Part shown: positions 1-7,466 of the stretch, piece by piece
Layout of the letters: every line of letters begins with the position of its first letter
Numbering within the stretch: position 1 is the first letter of the stretch
Origin: Pseudomonadota bacterium
Lineage (GTDB): Bacteria > Pseudomonadota > Gammaproteobacteria > Steroidobacterales > Steroidobacteraceae
Assembly: GCA_018241455.1 (NCBI GenBank)
Contig: JAFEDW010000007.1
Location: 1 to 21,335, forward strand
Direction of reading: 5' to 3'
Length of the DNA stretch: 21,335 nucleotides
Translations under genes and position numbers: made by a program
Notes under the pieces: generated by a model
Database searches by the model: none
The model's input: only the letters and a program-made list of their open reading frames with translations
Told to the model about the DNA's origin: nothing

Positions 1-1
1 C

Positions 2-361
2 GTCGTGCGCAGCTACAAGGTTGCGCTCGGGCTGCAGCCGGCCGGCAGCAAGGAACGCGCCGGCGACTTCCGCACGCCCGAGGGCGTCTACCAGCTGACG
101 CGCCGCAATGCGCACAGCGATTTCTTCCTGTCGATCCAGGTTTCGTACCCGAACGCCGCCGACATCGAGCGCGCCCGCCGCAATCGCTGGCAGGCGGGTG
201 GTTCGATCATGGTGCACGGCCTGCCGAACAACCTGCGCCATCCGCCCGACTACTACGCGACCGCGGACTGGACCGACGGTTGCATCGCGCTCTCCAATGC
301 CGACATGGTCGAGTTCTGGCTGCTGAGCCACGACAACATGCCGATCGAGATCATGCCCTAG
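2..361 (+). CDS. L,D-transpeptidase family protein (YkuD fold), 3' part only
   Basis: This is the C-terminal part of a YkuD-type L,D-transpeptidase; the reading frame is open to the left edge, so the start and any signal peptide lie outside the window. Enzymes of this family work in the periplasm and cross-link peptidoglycan, attach lipoproteins to it or cut such links, using a cysteine. The visible part has a YkVALGLqPaGsK strand, the TPEG motif, an MVHG histidine motif, and the catalytic segment DWTDGCIALSN about 20 residues later; Cys93 and His71 are counted from the GTG at position 5. The DWTdGCIALsN form resembles the YafK/DpaA-like branch rather than the ErfK branch, but without the N-terminus this is only a suggestion. 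It ends with TAG 48 bases before ppnN. Confidence 0.85.
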   Translation, partial: VVRSYKVALGLQPAGSKERAGDFRTPEGVYQLTRRNAHSDFFLSIQVSYPNAADIERARRNRWQAGGSIMVHGLPNNLRHPPDYYATADWTDGCIALSNADMVEFWLLSHDNMPIEIMP

Positions 362-409
362 GGCCTGACACGCTTCGCGCGCCAACCGAACCCAAGCGCC
401 CACCCGCCT

Positions 410-1795
410 ATGGATACCAGTGTCGTCATTCCCGACGCCGTCGACGCCCGTGTCGGCCCGCGCGGCAGCCTCGAGAACCTGTCGCAGGCGGAGATCGCCA
501 AGCTCCTCGACACCAGCGCGCAGGGCCTGTACCCGCTGTTCCGCAGCTGCGCGCTGGCGGTGCTGAACGCCGGCAGCGACAGCGACAACGCCCACGAGAT
601 CTTCGAGCGCTACAGCGCCTTCACGGTGCAGATCGTGCGCCACGCCTGGGGCATCAAGCTGCAGATCGCGCATGCGCCGGCGGCGGCCTTCGTCGACGGC
701 GAGATGATCCGCGGCATCAAGGAGCACCTGTTCGCGGTGCTCCGCGACGTGATCTACACCGCCAACGAGATCGTCGGCAGCGGGCGGCTCGACCGGCGCG
801 ACCCGGCCTCGATCACCAACGCGGTGTTCCACATCCTGCGCAACGCGCGCGTGCTCGATTTCAAGGCGCGGCCGAACCTGGTCGTGTGCTGGGGCGGCCA
901 CTCGATCGGCGAGGGCGAATACCAGTACACGAAGAAGGTCGGCTACGAACTGGGCCTGCGCGCGCTCGATGTCTGCACCGGCTGCGGCCCCGGCGCGATG
1001 AAAGGGCCGATGAAGGGCGCGGCGATCGCGCACGCCAAGCAGCGCATCGTCACCGGCCGTTACCTCGGCGTGACCGAGCCCGGCATCATCGCCGCCGAGC
1101 CGCCCAACGCGATCGTCAACCAGCTGGTGATCATGCCGGATATCGAGATGCGGCTCGAGGCCTTCCTGCGCCTGGCGCACGGCATCGTCGTATTCCCGGG
1201 CGGCGTCGGCACGGCCGAAGAGATCCTGTACCTGCTCGGCGTACTGCTCGAACCGGCCAATGCGGATTTGCCGCTGCCGGTGGTGCTGACCGGCCCGCGC
1301 GAGAGCGCCGCCTGGTTCGAGCAGCTCGCGGCGTTCATCGAAGGCACGCTCGGTGACGCGGCGTTGGCGCGATTGACCTTCATCATGGACGATCCGCCGG
1401 CCGTGGCCCGCCACATGGTGAAGTCCTTCGAAGCGGTGCGCGAATTCCGCCGCACGCGCAACGACTCCTACAACTTCAATTGGCTGCTGTCGGTGCCGGC
1501 GCCGCTGCAGCAGCCGTTCGAGCCGACGCACGCCTCGATGCGCGCGCTCGACCTGCGCCGCGCCCGGCCGGCGCACGAGCTGGCAGCGGACCTGCGGCGC
1601 GCGTTCTCCGGCATCGTCGCCGGCAACGTCAAACAGCAGGGCGTCGAGGCGATTGCGCGCCACGGCCCCTACGAGCTCGCCGGCGACGCGGCGGTCATGG
1701 GCCTGCTGGACCGGCTGCTGGCCGCATTCGTGCAGCAGGAGCGCATGAAGCTGCCGGGCAGCCGTTACCGGCCGAGCTACCGGCTGGCCGGATAG
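410..1795 (+). CDS. ppnN: Nucleotide 5'-monophosphate nucleosidase PpnN (LOG family)
   Basis: The 461-residue product matches the length and layout of E. coli PpnN/YgdH (about 454 residues). That enzyme splits purine and pyrimidine nucleoside monophosphates into base and ribose 5-phosphate, and in E. coli it is controlled by (p)ppGpp. Visible are the N-terminal PpnN region (LYPLFRxCALAVLNAGSxSDN, about 40-60, and the FVDG segment near 94-97), then the Rossmann-like LOG core with GCGPGAMKGPMKG at 191-203 and the signature PGGVGTAEE at 263-271. The C-terminal part after about residue 330 is the extra region that separates PpnN from short plant-type LOG proteins. The start ATG has only a weak ribosome site, but the N-terminal homology begins about 20 residues in, so it fits. 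It is probably transcribed alone or after the transpeptidase gene. Confidence 0.92.
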   Translation: MDTSVVIPDAVDARVGPRGSLENLSQAEIAKLLDTSAQGLYPLFRSCALAVLNAGSDSDNAHEIFERYSAFTVQIVRHAWGIKLQIAHAPAAAFVDGEMIRGIKEHLFAVLRDVIYTANEIVGSGRLDRRDPASITNAVFHILRNARVLDFKARPNLVVCWGGHSIGEGEYQYTKKVGYELGLRALDVCTGCGPGAMKGPMKGAAIAHAKQRIVTGRYLGVTEPGIIAAEPPNAIVNQLVIMPDIEMRLEAFLRLAHGIVVFPGGVGTAEEILYLLGVLLEPANADLPLPVVLTGPRESAAWFEQLAAFIEGTLGDAALARLTFIMDDPPAVARHMVKSFEAVREFRRTRNDSYNFNWLLSVPAPLQQPFEPTHASMRALDLRRARPAHELAADLRRAFSGIVAGNVKQQGVEAIARHGPYELAGDAAVMGLLDRLLAAFVQQERMKLPGSRYRPSYRLAG

Positions 1796-1914
1796 CCGCA
1801 GGGCACGCTGCAATGCGATCCACTGCGCGTCGCCGGCACGCGCGGTTGTGAACCAGTTCCTCACCGCCCATCCGGCGTAGTCGTACGCTGCGGGCAGACT
1901 ACAGGTGAGCGCAC

Positions 1915-2136
1915 ATGAGCAAACCGGATTCGCCTTCCCGTCCCGACAGCGGCAAGAACGCTGAGGGCGCGGCTGCCGCCGAAGGCGGCGCGGAAGCCTA
2001 CGCGCGCTGGCTGCAGCACATGCAGCGCACGCGCGGTCGGCACGCCGCGATCACCCGCAATCTCTACACCTGGTCGAACTACAAGAGCTGGGCGGACAAG
2101 GTCCGCACCTCCTGGGATCCCGACTCAGGCAAATAG
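1915..2136 (+). CDS. Small uncharacterised protein, 73 residues
   Basis: A 73-residue ORF with a good ribosome site (AGGTGAG at 1903-1909, five bases before the ATG). The first 25 residues are Ser/Pro/Ala/Gly-rich and look disordered. The rest is basic and aromatic-rich (ARWLQHMQRTRG, then RNLYTWSNYKSWADKVRTSW) and could form helices. There is no signal peptide, membrane segment or cysteine. I do not recognise the family. Its last 12 bases overlap the 3' end of the convergent parA-like gene. The ribosome site and typical codon use support a real gene; the function is unknown. Confidence 0.6.
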   Translation: MSKPDSPSRPDSGKNAEGAAAAEGGAEAYARWLQHMQRTRGRHAAITRNLYTWSNYKSWADKVRTSWDPDSGK

Positions 2137-2883
2137 CGCTGGCGCGGTGACCAACGGCGCCGCGCCTGCCGCAGCGGCCGTTCCCACCTTGTCCGCCGCT
2201 TGCGCCGCCGCTGCCGCCGCGACCGCGGCGCGACCCGACGGCTCATCGAGCCACGCCAGCAGCGGTTCCCACGACGCCAGGTCCTCGCTGACCTGGTAGT
2301 GCTTCATCTCGTGCAGCCCCAGGCCCAGCTCGGCCGCGCGCACGAAATTCTGCGAATCACGGAGCGTGGCGACGATCGGGATGTCGAGCGTACCGAGGAA
2401 GCGGGTCAGTGACTGGTACATCCGGGTGTTGCGCCGCACGCGGTTCGCGATGATCGCCAGCCGGTTCTCGGTCCGCTTGACCTTGGCCACCAGCAACAGG
2501 CTGGTGATGCAGCGCGCGCAGGCGTGGATGTCGATGTCGGAGGGCAGCACCGGCACGATGATCTTGTCCGCATTCGCCGTCAGCTCGGGCATCTCGGCCG
2601 CTTCGACCGCGGCCGGCGTGTCGACGATGACGCGGCGCGTGCCGTCGGGCACGCGCAGCTGGAAGGCACGCGTGACGCGGTTGTCGCGCTCGAACGCGTT
2701 GATCAGGTAGATCGGCGCCTGGCCCGCCTGGCGCTTGCGCACCCAGCGCGCCGCCGACGCCTGCGGGTCGTAATCCAGCAGCGCCGGCCGCTCGCCGCGT
2801 TGCGCGTAGTAGCTGGCGAGGTTTATGGCGACCGTCGTCTTGCCGGACCCACCCTTGGGGTTGAGTACGACGATCCGCTGCAT
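2125..2883 (-). CDS. ParA/MinD-family ATPase, orphan
   Basis: A 252-residue P-loop ATPase of the ParA/MinD (SIMIBI) class. It has the deviant Walker A motif KGGSGKTT at 10-17 with the signature lysine, the Walker A' region LLDYDPQASA (Asp37, Asp39), and the switch II segment VIVDTPA (Asp88). Such proteins form ATP-bound dimers that position DNA or protein complexes. The Ala-rich tail after about residue 220 looks disordered. I prefer the ATG at 2881-2883 over the one at 2887-2889: the GAGG at 2892-2895 stands eight bases before the first but only two before the second. There is no parB, no centromere-like repeat and no flagellar or chemotaxis partner next to it, so this is not an obvious chromosome or plasmid partition locus. 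Its 3' end overlaps the small gene on the other strand. Confidence 0.85.
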   Translation of the reverse strand: MQRIVVLNPKGGSGKTTVAINLASYYAQRGERPALLDYDPQASAARWVRKRQAGQAPIYLINAFERDNRVTRAFQLRVPDGTRRVIVDTPAAVEAAEMPELTANADKIIVPVLPSDIDIHACARCITSLLLVAKVKRTENRLAIIANRVRRNTRMYQSLTRFLGTLDIPIVATLRDSQNFVRAAELGLGLHEMKHYQVSEDLASWEPLLAWLDEPSGRAAVAAAAAAQAADKVGTAAAAGAAPLVTAPALFA

Positions 2884-3033
2884 GGTCATAACCTCGAGGC
2901 GGGGACGAACCGCTTTATGTCCGGAAGCGTGAGCGTACGCAGCGCCACGCAGCGCTGCAAGCGTCGCCGCGCGCCAACGCCGCGCTCAGGCTTGTGAGGC
3001 GCAACACGCTCGCGCGCGCGCCGCATCCCTAAC

Positions 3034-3141
3034 ATGTCGGCACACGTCGAAGGGATGGATCGCTTGGAAGTATTCCTGCTGCTGTGGGACGAGATGGACG
3101 ACTGGCTGGGCGCCGCCCGCCACCTGATCCGCAGCCTTTAA
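3034..3141 (+). CDS. Probable very small protein, 35 residues
   Basis: A short ORF in the otherwise empty 366-base stretch between the parA-like gene and htpG. It reads MSAHVEGMDRLEVFLLLW, then DEMDDWLGAARHLIRSL, and ends in TAA. The composition looks like a real amphipathic helical peptide rather than random high-GC translation: Leu-rich, an acidic DEMDDW block, and few Arg, Pro or Ala runs. No strong ribosome site precedes the ATG at 3034. A second in-frame ATG at 3055 directly abuts a GAAGGG, which is too close to act as its ribosome site. I cannot assign a family. The remainder of 2890-3255 shows no other gene and no terminator that I can support. Confidence 0.45.
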   Translation: MSAHVEGMDRLEVFLLLWDEMDDWLGAARHLIRSL

Positions 3142-3255
3142 GACAGCCCTCCTCGAGGCTCGCGCCGGCCCGCCGCGGGCTTGATTTGACGGATCTCCGA
3201 CCCCACCTCGGCCCTCGTTCCCGGTACCATTTCCGGCCACAGAGGGCGAATTTCC

Positions 3256-5142
3256 ATGTCGACACCGCGCGAGACGCACGGCTTCCAGGCCGAAGTGCGC
3301 CAGCTCATGCAGCTGATGATCCATTCGCTGTACAGCCACCGCGAGATCTTCCTGCGCGAGCTGATCTCCAACGCTTCCGACGCCAACGACAAATTGCGCT
3401 TCCTGGCCTTGAGCGATCCTGCGTTGCTGGCCGGCGAAAGCGACCTGGGCATCTGGATCGACACCGATGCCAAGGCCGGCACGCTGACGATCCGCGACAA
3501 CGGCATCGGCCTGAGCCGGGAGGAGGCCATCGCGCACCTCGGCACGATCGCCAAGTCGGGCACGGCGGAGTTCTTCGGGCGCCTCAGCGGTGACCAGCAG
3601 CGAGACGCGCAGCTGATCGGGCAGTTCGGCGTCGGCTTCTACGCCGCCTTCATCGTCGCCGACCGCGTCGTCGTCGAGAGCCGCCGTGCCGATGCGCCGG
3701 CCGCCGCCGGCGTACGCTGGGAATCGCGCGCCGACGGGGAATTCAGCGTCGAGACGATCGAGCGCGTGCCGCGCGGCACCAGCGTGATCCTGCACCTGAA
3801 GGAAGACGCGCGCGAATTCGCCGACGCCTGGCGGCTGCGCTCGCTGGTGAGGCGCTATTCCGACCACATCGCCTTCCCGGTGCGCATGCAGAAGGAGGGC
3901 GCGACGCTCGAGTACGAGGCCGTCAACCAGGCGCAGGCGCTGTGGGCGCGGCCAAAATCGGAGATCAGCGACGACGAGTACCGCGCCTTCTACCGCCACA
4001 TCAGCCACGACGGCGCCGACCCGCTGATCTGGGCGCACAACCGCGTCGAGGGCAAGCGCGAGTACACCAGCCTCTTGTACCTGCCTTCGCAGGCGCCCTT
4101 CGACCTGTGGCAGCGCGAGGCGGCGCGCGGCCTGAAGCTGTACGTGCGGCGCGTGTTCATCATGGACAACGCCGAGCAGTTCCTGCCCCTGTACCTGCGT
4201 TTCATCAAGGGCGTGGTCGATTCCAGCGACCTGCCGCTCAACGTCTCGCGCGAGCTGCTGCAGCAGGACGAGCAGGTCGAGGCGATGCGCGCCGCGCTGA
4301 CGCGGCGCGCGCTCGAGCTGCTGGCGAAACTCGCCACCGACGATGCGGCGAAATATGCCGCGTTCTGGAAGCAGTTCGGCCGGGTGCTCAAGGAGGGCTT
4401 AAGCGAGGACCCGGCCAACCGCGAGCGGCTGCTGCCGCTGCTGCGCTACGCCAGCACGCACAACGAGGGCGATGCCGAGGACGTGAGCCTCGCCGACTAC
4501 GTGGCGCGCATGAAAACCGGCCAGGAACGCATCTACTACGTGATCGGCGAGAACCACGCCGCCGCGCGCGGCAGCCCGCACATCGAGCAGCTGCGCGCCC
4601 GCGGCATCGAGGTGCTGTTGCTCGGCGACCGCGTCGATGAGTGGGTCATGGGCCAGGTCGGTGAATTCTCGGGCAAGCGATTCAAGGACGCCGCGCGCGG
4701 CGAGCTCGAGCTCGGCGCACTCGCCGATGCAGCCGACCAGGACCGGAGCGAGGCAGCGCTGAAGGAAAGCAAGGGCCTGCTCAAGCGCTGCAAGGACGCG
4801 CTCGGCGAACGCGTGCGCGAGGTGCGCCCGAGCACGCGGCTCGCGGATTCGCCGGCCTGCCTCGTGCGCGACGACACGGATATGTCGGAGTCGATGCGCC
4901 GCGTGCTGCAGGCCCACGGGCAGGAGGCGCCGCCGTCGGTGCCGACGCTCGAGCTGAACGTCACGCATCCGCTGGTGAAATACCTGGATGGCTTGCCGCC
5001 GGGCGAATCCTTCGACGAGCTCGCGCGGCTGCTATACGATCAGGCGCGGCTCAACGACTCCGGCCAGCTCGAGCAGCCGGCCGAGTTCACGCGCCGGCTC
5101 AACGGGCTGCTGCTGCGCTTCGTGGGCCAACAGGGAGGCTAG
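3256..5142 (+). CDS. htpG: Molecular chaperone HtpG (bacterial Hsp90)
   Basis: The 628-residue product has the length and domain order of bacterial Hsp90, a cytoplasmic dimeric ATP-dependent chaperone. The N-terminal GHKL ATPase domain shows ELISNASDANDKLRF at 35-49 (Glu35 is the expected catalytic base, Asn39 the Mg2+ ligand), DNGIGLS at 81-87, and the lid segment GQFGVGFYAAF at 122-132. The middle domain follows, with conserved LPLNVSRELLQ, and then the C-terminal dimerisation domain. An AGAGGG at 3241-3246 lies nine bases before the ATG and fixes the start. The stop is three bases before msrB, so the two are surely co-transcribed. ASDAND in place of the common ASDAAD is a minor change. No heat-shock promoter or CIRCE element was recognised upstream. 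Confidence 0.97.
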   Translation: MSTPRETHGFQAEVRQLMQLMIHSLYSHREIFLRELISNASDANDKLRFLALSDPALLAGESDLGIWIDTDAKAGTLTIRDNGIGLSREEAIAHLGTIAKSGTAEFFGRLSGDQQRDAQLIGQFGVGFYAAFIVADRVVVESRRADAPAAAGVRWESRADGEFSVETIERVPRGTSVILHLKEDAREFADAWRLRSLVRRYSDHIAFPVRMQKEGATLEYEAVNQAQALWARPKSEISDDEYRAFYRHISHDGADPLIWAHNRVEGKREYTSLLYLPSQAPFDLWQREAARGLKLYVRRVFIMDNAEQFLPLYLRFIKGVVDSSDLPLNVSRELLQQDEQVEAMRAALTRRALELLAKLATDDAAKYAAFWKQFGRVLKEGLSEDPANRERLLPLLRYASTHNEGDAEDVSLADYVARMKTGQERIYYVIGENHAAARGSPHIEQLRARGIEVLLLGDRVDEWVMGQVGEFSGKRFKDAARGELELGALADAADQDRSEAALKESKGLLKRCKDALGERVREVRPSTRLADSPACLVRDDTDMSESMRRVLQAHGQEAPPSVPTLELNVTHPLVKYLDGLPPGESFDELARLLYDQARLNDSGQLEQPAEFTRRLNGLLLRFVGQQGG

Positions 5143-5145
5143 GTC

Positions 5146-5568
5146 ATGGGCACCGACAAGAACGCCGCGCCGCCGACGGACGCCGAGCTGCGCGCGCGGC
5201 TGACACCGCTCCAGTACCAGGTGACGCGCCAGAAGGGCACGGAGCGCGCCTTCACCGGCGCCTACGCGCACAACAAGGAGGCGGGCGTGTACCGCTGCGT
5301 GTGCTGCGGCGCCGACCTGTTCAGTTCGACCACGAAATACGACAGCGGCTCGGGCTGGCCGAGCTTCTGGCTGCCGCTCGCCGGCGACAACGTGCGTACC
5401 AGCGTCGACCGTTCGCACGGCATGGTGCGCACCGAGGTCAGCTGCGCGCGCTGCGATGCGCACCTCGGGCACGTGTTCGACGACGGGCCGAAACCCAGCG
5501 GCCAGCGCTACTGCATCAATTCCGCCTCGCTCGATTTCGCACCCGACGGCAAAGCCGGCGGGCCGTGA
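5146..5568 (+). CDS. msrB: Peptide-methionine (R)-S-oxide reductase MsrB
   Basis: A 140-residue MsrB, which reduces the R form of methionine sulfoxide in proteins using thioredoxin. The zinc site is complete (Cys51-x2-Cys54 in RCVCCGADLF and Cys100-x2-Cys103 in SCARCDAHLGHVF). The fold markers SGSGWPSFW (67-75) and the catalytic Cys123 in RYCINSASLDF are all present. It is the zinc-binding, single-domain form; there is no fused MsrA. The gene starts three bases after htpG, with GGGAGG in the end of htpG as ribosome site, so chaperone and oxidised-protein repair are made together. Its TGA overlaps the GTG start of the following hydrolase gene. Confidence 0.97.
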   Translation: MGTDKNAAPPTDAELRARLTPLQYQVTRQKGTERAFTGAYAHNKEAGVYRCVCCGADLFSSTTKYDSGSGWPSFWLPLAGDNVRTSVDRSHGMVRTEVSCARCDAHLGHVFDDGPKPSGQRYCINSASLDFAPDGKAGGP

Positions 5569-6206
5569 GCGGCGCCGTCGCGCACAGCGCGGACATTGCC
5601 GGTCCGGCCGGACGGCTCGAGACGCTGATCGAAGAGCCTGCGGCCGGTGAACCGCCGCCGCGGCTGGCGGCCGTGGTCTGCCATCCGCATCCGCTGTTCG
5701 GCGGTACGCTGCACAACAAGGTCGTGCACACGCTGGCGCGCGCGCTGCGCGCCGGCGGCGCTGCGACGCTGCGCTTCAATTTCCGCGGTGTCGGCACGAG
5801 CGCGGGCACTCACGACGGTGGAGCGGGTGAAACGGCCGATGCGCTCGCCGCCGTGGCCGCGGCGCGCGAGCGCTGGCCGGGGTTGCCGCTGCTGCTGGCG
5901 GGCTTCTCGTTCGGCGCGGCCATTGCGATCCGTGCCGCGGCCGCGGCACGACCGGCCTGGCTGGTGTGCGTCGCGCCGGCGGTCGATCGCGTCAGCATGG
6001 ACGGATTGGCCGCGCCGGCCGGCGATTGGCTGATCGTGCAGGGCGATGCCGACGACGTCGTGCCACCCGCATCCGTGCTCGGCTGGGCTGCGCAGCATGC
6101 GCCGGGCGCGCGGGTGCGCGTGCTCGCCGGCGTCGGCCATTTCTTCCACGGCCACCTGCACGAACTGGCCGATTGCATCCGCGCGGAGTGGCCGGTCGGC
6201 CTTTGA
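5565..6206 (+). CDS. Alpha/beta hydrolase, COG2945-type
   Basis: A 213-residue alpha/beta hydrolase of the small cytoplasmic type often annotated as an esterase or dienelactone-hydrolase-like protein. It shows the early CHPHPLFGGTLHNKVV motif (39-54), RFNFRGVGTSAG (70-81), the nucleophile elbow GFSFG with Ser115, the acid region QGDADDVVP (159-167), and the histidine in GVGHFFHG (His192). The triad is therefore intact; the natural substrate is unknown. The chosen GTG at 5565 overlaps the msrB stop as GTGA. The open frame runs further upstream through msrB, but that part is a frame shadow with no homology. It is the third gene of the htpG-msrB unit. Confidence 0.85.
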   Translation: MSGAVAHSADIAGPAGRLETLIEEPAAGEPPPRLAAVVCHPHPLFGGTLHNKVVHTLARALRAGGAATLRFNFRGVGTSAGTHDGGAGETADALAAVAAARERWPGLPLLLAGFSFGAAIAIRAAAAARPAWLVCVAPAVDRVSMDGLAAPAGDWLIVQGDADDVVPPASVLGWAAQHAPGARVRVLAGVGHFFHGHLHELADCIRAEWPVGL

Positions 6207-6215
6207 TTGCCCCGC

Positions 6216-6257
6216 AAAAAACCAAAGGGCCCGTACAGGCTGGCTGTACGGACCCTT
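6216..6257 (-). terminator. Rho-independent terminator of the HU gene
   Basis: A strong inverted repeat lies just past the HU stop codon: CCGTACAG (6231-6238) pairs with CTGTACGG (6244-6251) around a five-base loop. The stem is extended after one mismatch by AAGGG/CCCTT. On the minus strand the hairpin is followed by TTTGG and six T (6216-6221). The plus-strand side has no T-run, so it serves the HU gene rather than the hydrolase gene that converges on it. Confidence 0.85.
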
Positions 6258-6315
6258 CAGGAATGGCGATCTACTACCCTCGGCACCCGGCCGGGGTAAA
6301 AGCCTCGGATGGGCT

Positions 6316-6627
6316 TCAGTTCACCATCGACTTCAGGCTCTTGAGCGGCAGCGCGCGCACTTTCTTGCTGGCTGGCTTGGCCTTGAACATCATCTTCTCG
6401 CCGGTGAAGGGGTTGACGCCTTCGCGGGCCTTGGTCGCGGGCTTCTTCACGACCTTGAGCTTGAGCAGCCCCGGCAGCGTGAACAAACCATTGCCGCGCA
6501 GGCTCTTCTTGACGATGCCGTTCAGGGAATCGAACACTTCGTTGACCTGCTTGCGGGAAAGCTCGGTGTCCTTAGAAATCGTCGCCAGGATCTCCGACTT
6601 GGTCGGCGCCCCACCTTTCTTCGCCAT
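6316..6627 (-). CDS. HU-family DNA-binding protein (extended variant)
   Basis: A 103-residue HU/IHF-family nucleoid protein. The helical N-terminal half (about 8-45) is followed by the LFTLPGLLKLKVVKKPATKAREG strand and turn region; the beta-arm carries NPFTGE (72-77) with the intercalating proline Pro73, and then FKAKPASKKVRALPLKSLK. The product is Lys-rich, with a 7-8 residue N-terminal extension (MAKKGGAP) compared with E. coli HU (90 residues). This class is common in Proteobacteria beside the normal hupA/hupB genes, so a specific symbol would be a guess. The GAGGAG at 6636-6641 sets the ATG. It stands alone with its own promoter (6692-6731) and terminator (6216-6257). Confidence 0.92.
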   Translation of the reverse strand: MAKKGGAPTKSEILATISKDTELSRKQVNEVFDSLNGIVKKSLRGNGLFTLPGLLKLKVVKKPATKAREGVNPFTGEKMMFKAKPASKKVRALPLKSLKSMVN

Positions 6628-6665
6628 TGCTTGATCTCCTCGAGTTTGGCTGCAGTTCGAAAAAG

Positions 6666-6682
6666 TTCACGCGTTGCGTGAA
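6666..6682. promoter_or_regulatory. Perfect inverted repeat at the start of the HU transcript
   Basis: TTCACGC-gtt-GCGTGAA is a perfect 7-bp inverted repeat with a three-base centre. It lies just downstream of the predicted -10 and about 40 bases before the start codon. It could be an operator for a dimeric repressor (possibly HU itself) or a 5' UTR hairpin; the sequence alone does not decide. Confidence 0.45.
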
Positions 6683-6691
6683 TCGGGGCGC

Positions 6692-6731
6692 AACATAGCA
6701 CATGCAGCGCGCGACGCAAATGCCTTTTTTT
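6692..6731 (-). promoter_or_regulatory. Predicted sigma-70 promoter of the HU gene, extended -10 with A-tract
   Basis: Reading the minus strand: seven A (6725-6731), then TTGCGT (6714-6719), a 16-base spacer, and an extended -10, TGCTATGTT (6692-6700). The A-tract sits where a proximal UP element would lie. Transcription would begin near 6685 and run straight into the 7-bp palindrome at 6666-6682. Motif match by eye; no start-site data. Confidence 0.6.
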
Positions 6732-6783
6732 CTAGGGTTTGGCGTGTGCACGAGGTTTTCGCCCCGGCCGCGTTCGGCGGCGA

Positions 6784-6802
6784 GGCGCGCGCCGCGCGCG
6801 CC
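6784..6802. repeat. GC-rich perfect hairpin between yggT and the HU gene
   Basis: GGCGCGCG-CCG-CGCGCGCC forms a perfect 8-bp stem with a three-base loop, about 100 bases past the yggT stop. No T-run follows on either strand, so it is not a standard intrinsic terminator; it may end or protect the yggS-proC-yggT transcript. Nothing else was recognised in 6803-6903. Confidence 0.4.
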
Positions 6803-6903
6803 CGCGTGCTCGACGCGCAATGCAGAAGCGCCGCTAAACCCATGGTCCGATTGACAGTTGCCGCGGCCTGAAAGTGCGGGCCAGCGTGCGTTGCGCGCGG
6901 CGT

Positions 6904-7431
6904 TCAGCGCAGCAGGATCAGCAGCGCCTGGATGATGATGCCGGCCCACAGCGGCGAGAGATCGAGGTTCGCGAGCGGTGGAATCAGCCGGCGAATCGGC
7001 CGCAGCACCGGTTCGCACAGCGAGCTGAGGAGCGATTGCATCGGTGAATGCACGCCCGGCGCGATCAGCGACAGCATCGCGTAGAGGAAGATCGAGAAGA
7101 AGCTGATCCATAGCAGCGTGCGCAGCAGCTGCAGCGCCGCCAGTTCCGCCCACAACAGTGGTGGTGGAAATCCCAGGCCGGCCAGCAAGGTCGGCAGGCA
7201 GGCGCGCAGCAGCGCCAGCACGAACACGATGACGACCGAGGCGGTGTCGATGCGGCCGATGGCCGGCAGCGCGCGCCGCAGCGGCACCAGCAGCGGATTG
7301 CTGACCTGCACGATTGCCTGCACCAGCGGGTTGCGGAAGTCGGCGCGCGCCCATTGCAGCAGCAGCCGCACCAGGAACACGAATTGCGCGACGCTCAGCA
7401 GCGAGTCGAGCAGGAACAGCAGTGCAGCCAT
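6904..7431 (-). CDS. yggT: YggT family integral membrane protein
   Basis: A 175-residue very hydrophobic protein with two copies of the YGGT repeat: FLVRLLLQWARADFRNP with NPLLVPLRRALP in the first half, and PGVHSPMQSLLSSLCEPVLRPIRRLIPP in the second. Four or five membrane segments are expected (about 3-25, 62-85, 95-125, 155-175). The family is linked to osmotic tolerance in E. coli and to envelope or division functions elsewhere, but its biochemical role is not settled. It is the last gene of yggS-proC-yggT, starting 35 bases after proC. The same trio sits beside pilT in Pseudomonas, which supports the call. Confidence 0.93.
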   Translation of the reverse strand: MAALLFLLDSLLSVAQFVFLVRLLLQWARADFRNPLVQAIVQVSNPLLVPLRRALPAIGRIDTASVVIVFVLALLRACLPTLLAGLGFPPPLLWAELAALQLLRTLLWISFFSIFLYAMLSLIAPGVHSPMQSLLSSLCEPVLRPIRRLIPPLANLDLSPLWAGIIIQALLILLR

Positions 7432-7466
7432 GGCGCAATCGATTCCAGTGGTTCAGCGTGTTGCGT

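Noticed and set aside
2986..4038. 350-codon open frame on the minus strand across the start of htpG
   Set aside because: It is antisense to an unmistakable htpG, has Arg/Ala/Val-rich shadow composition and no homology; long antisense frames are expected at this GC content.
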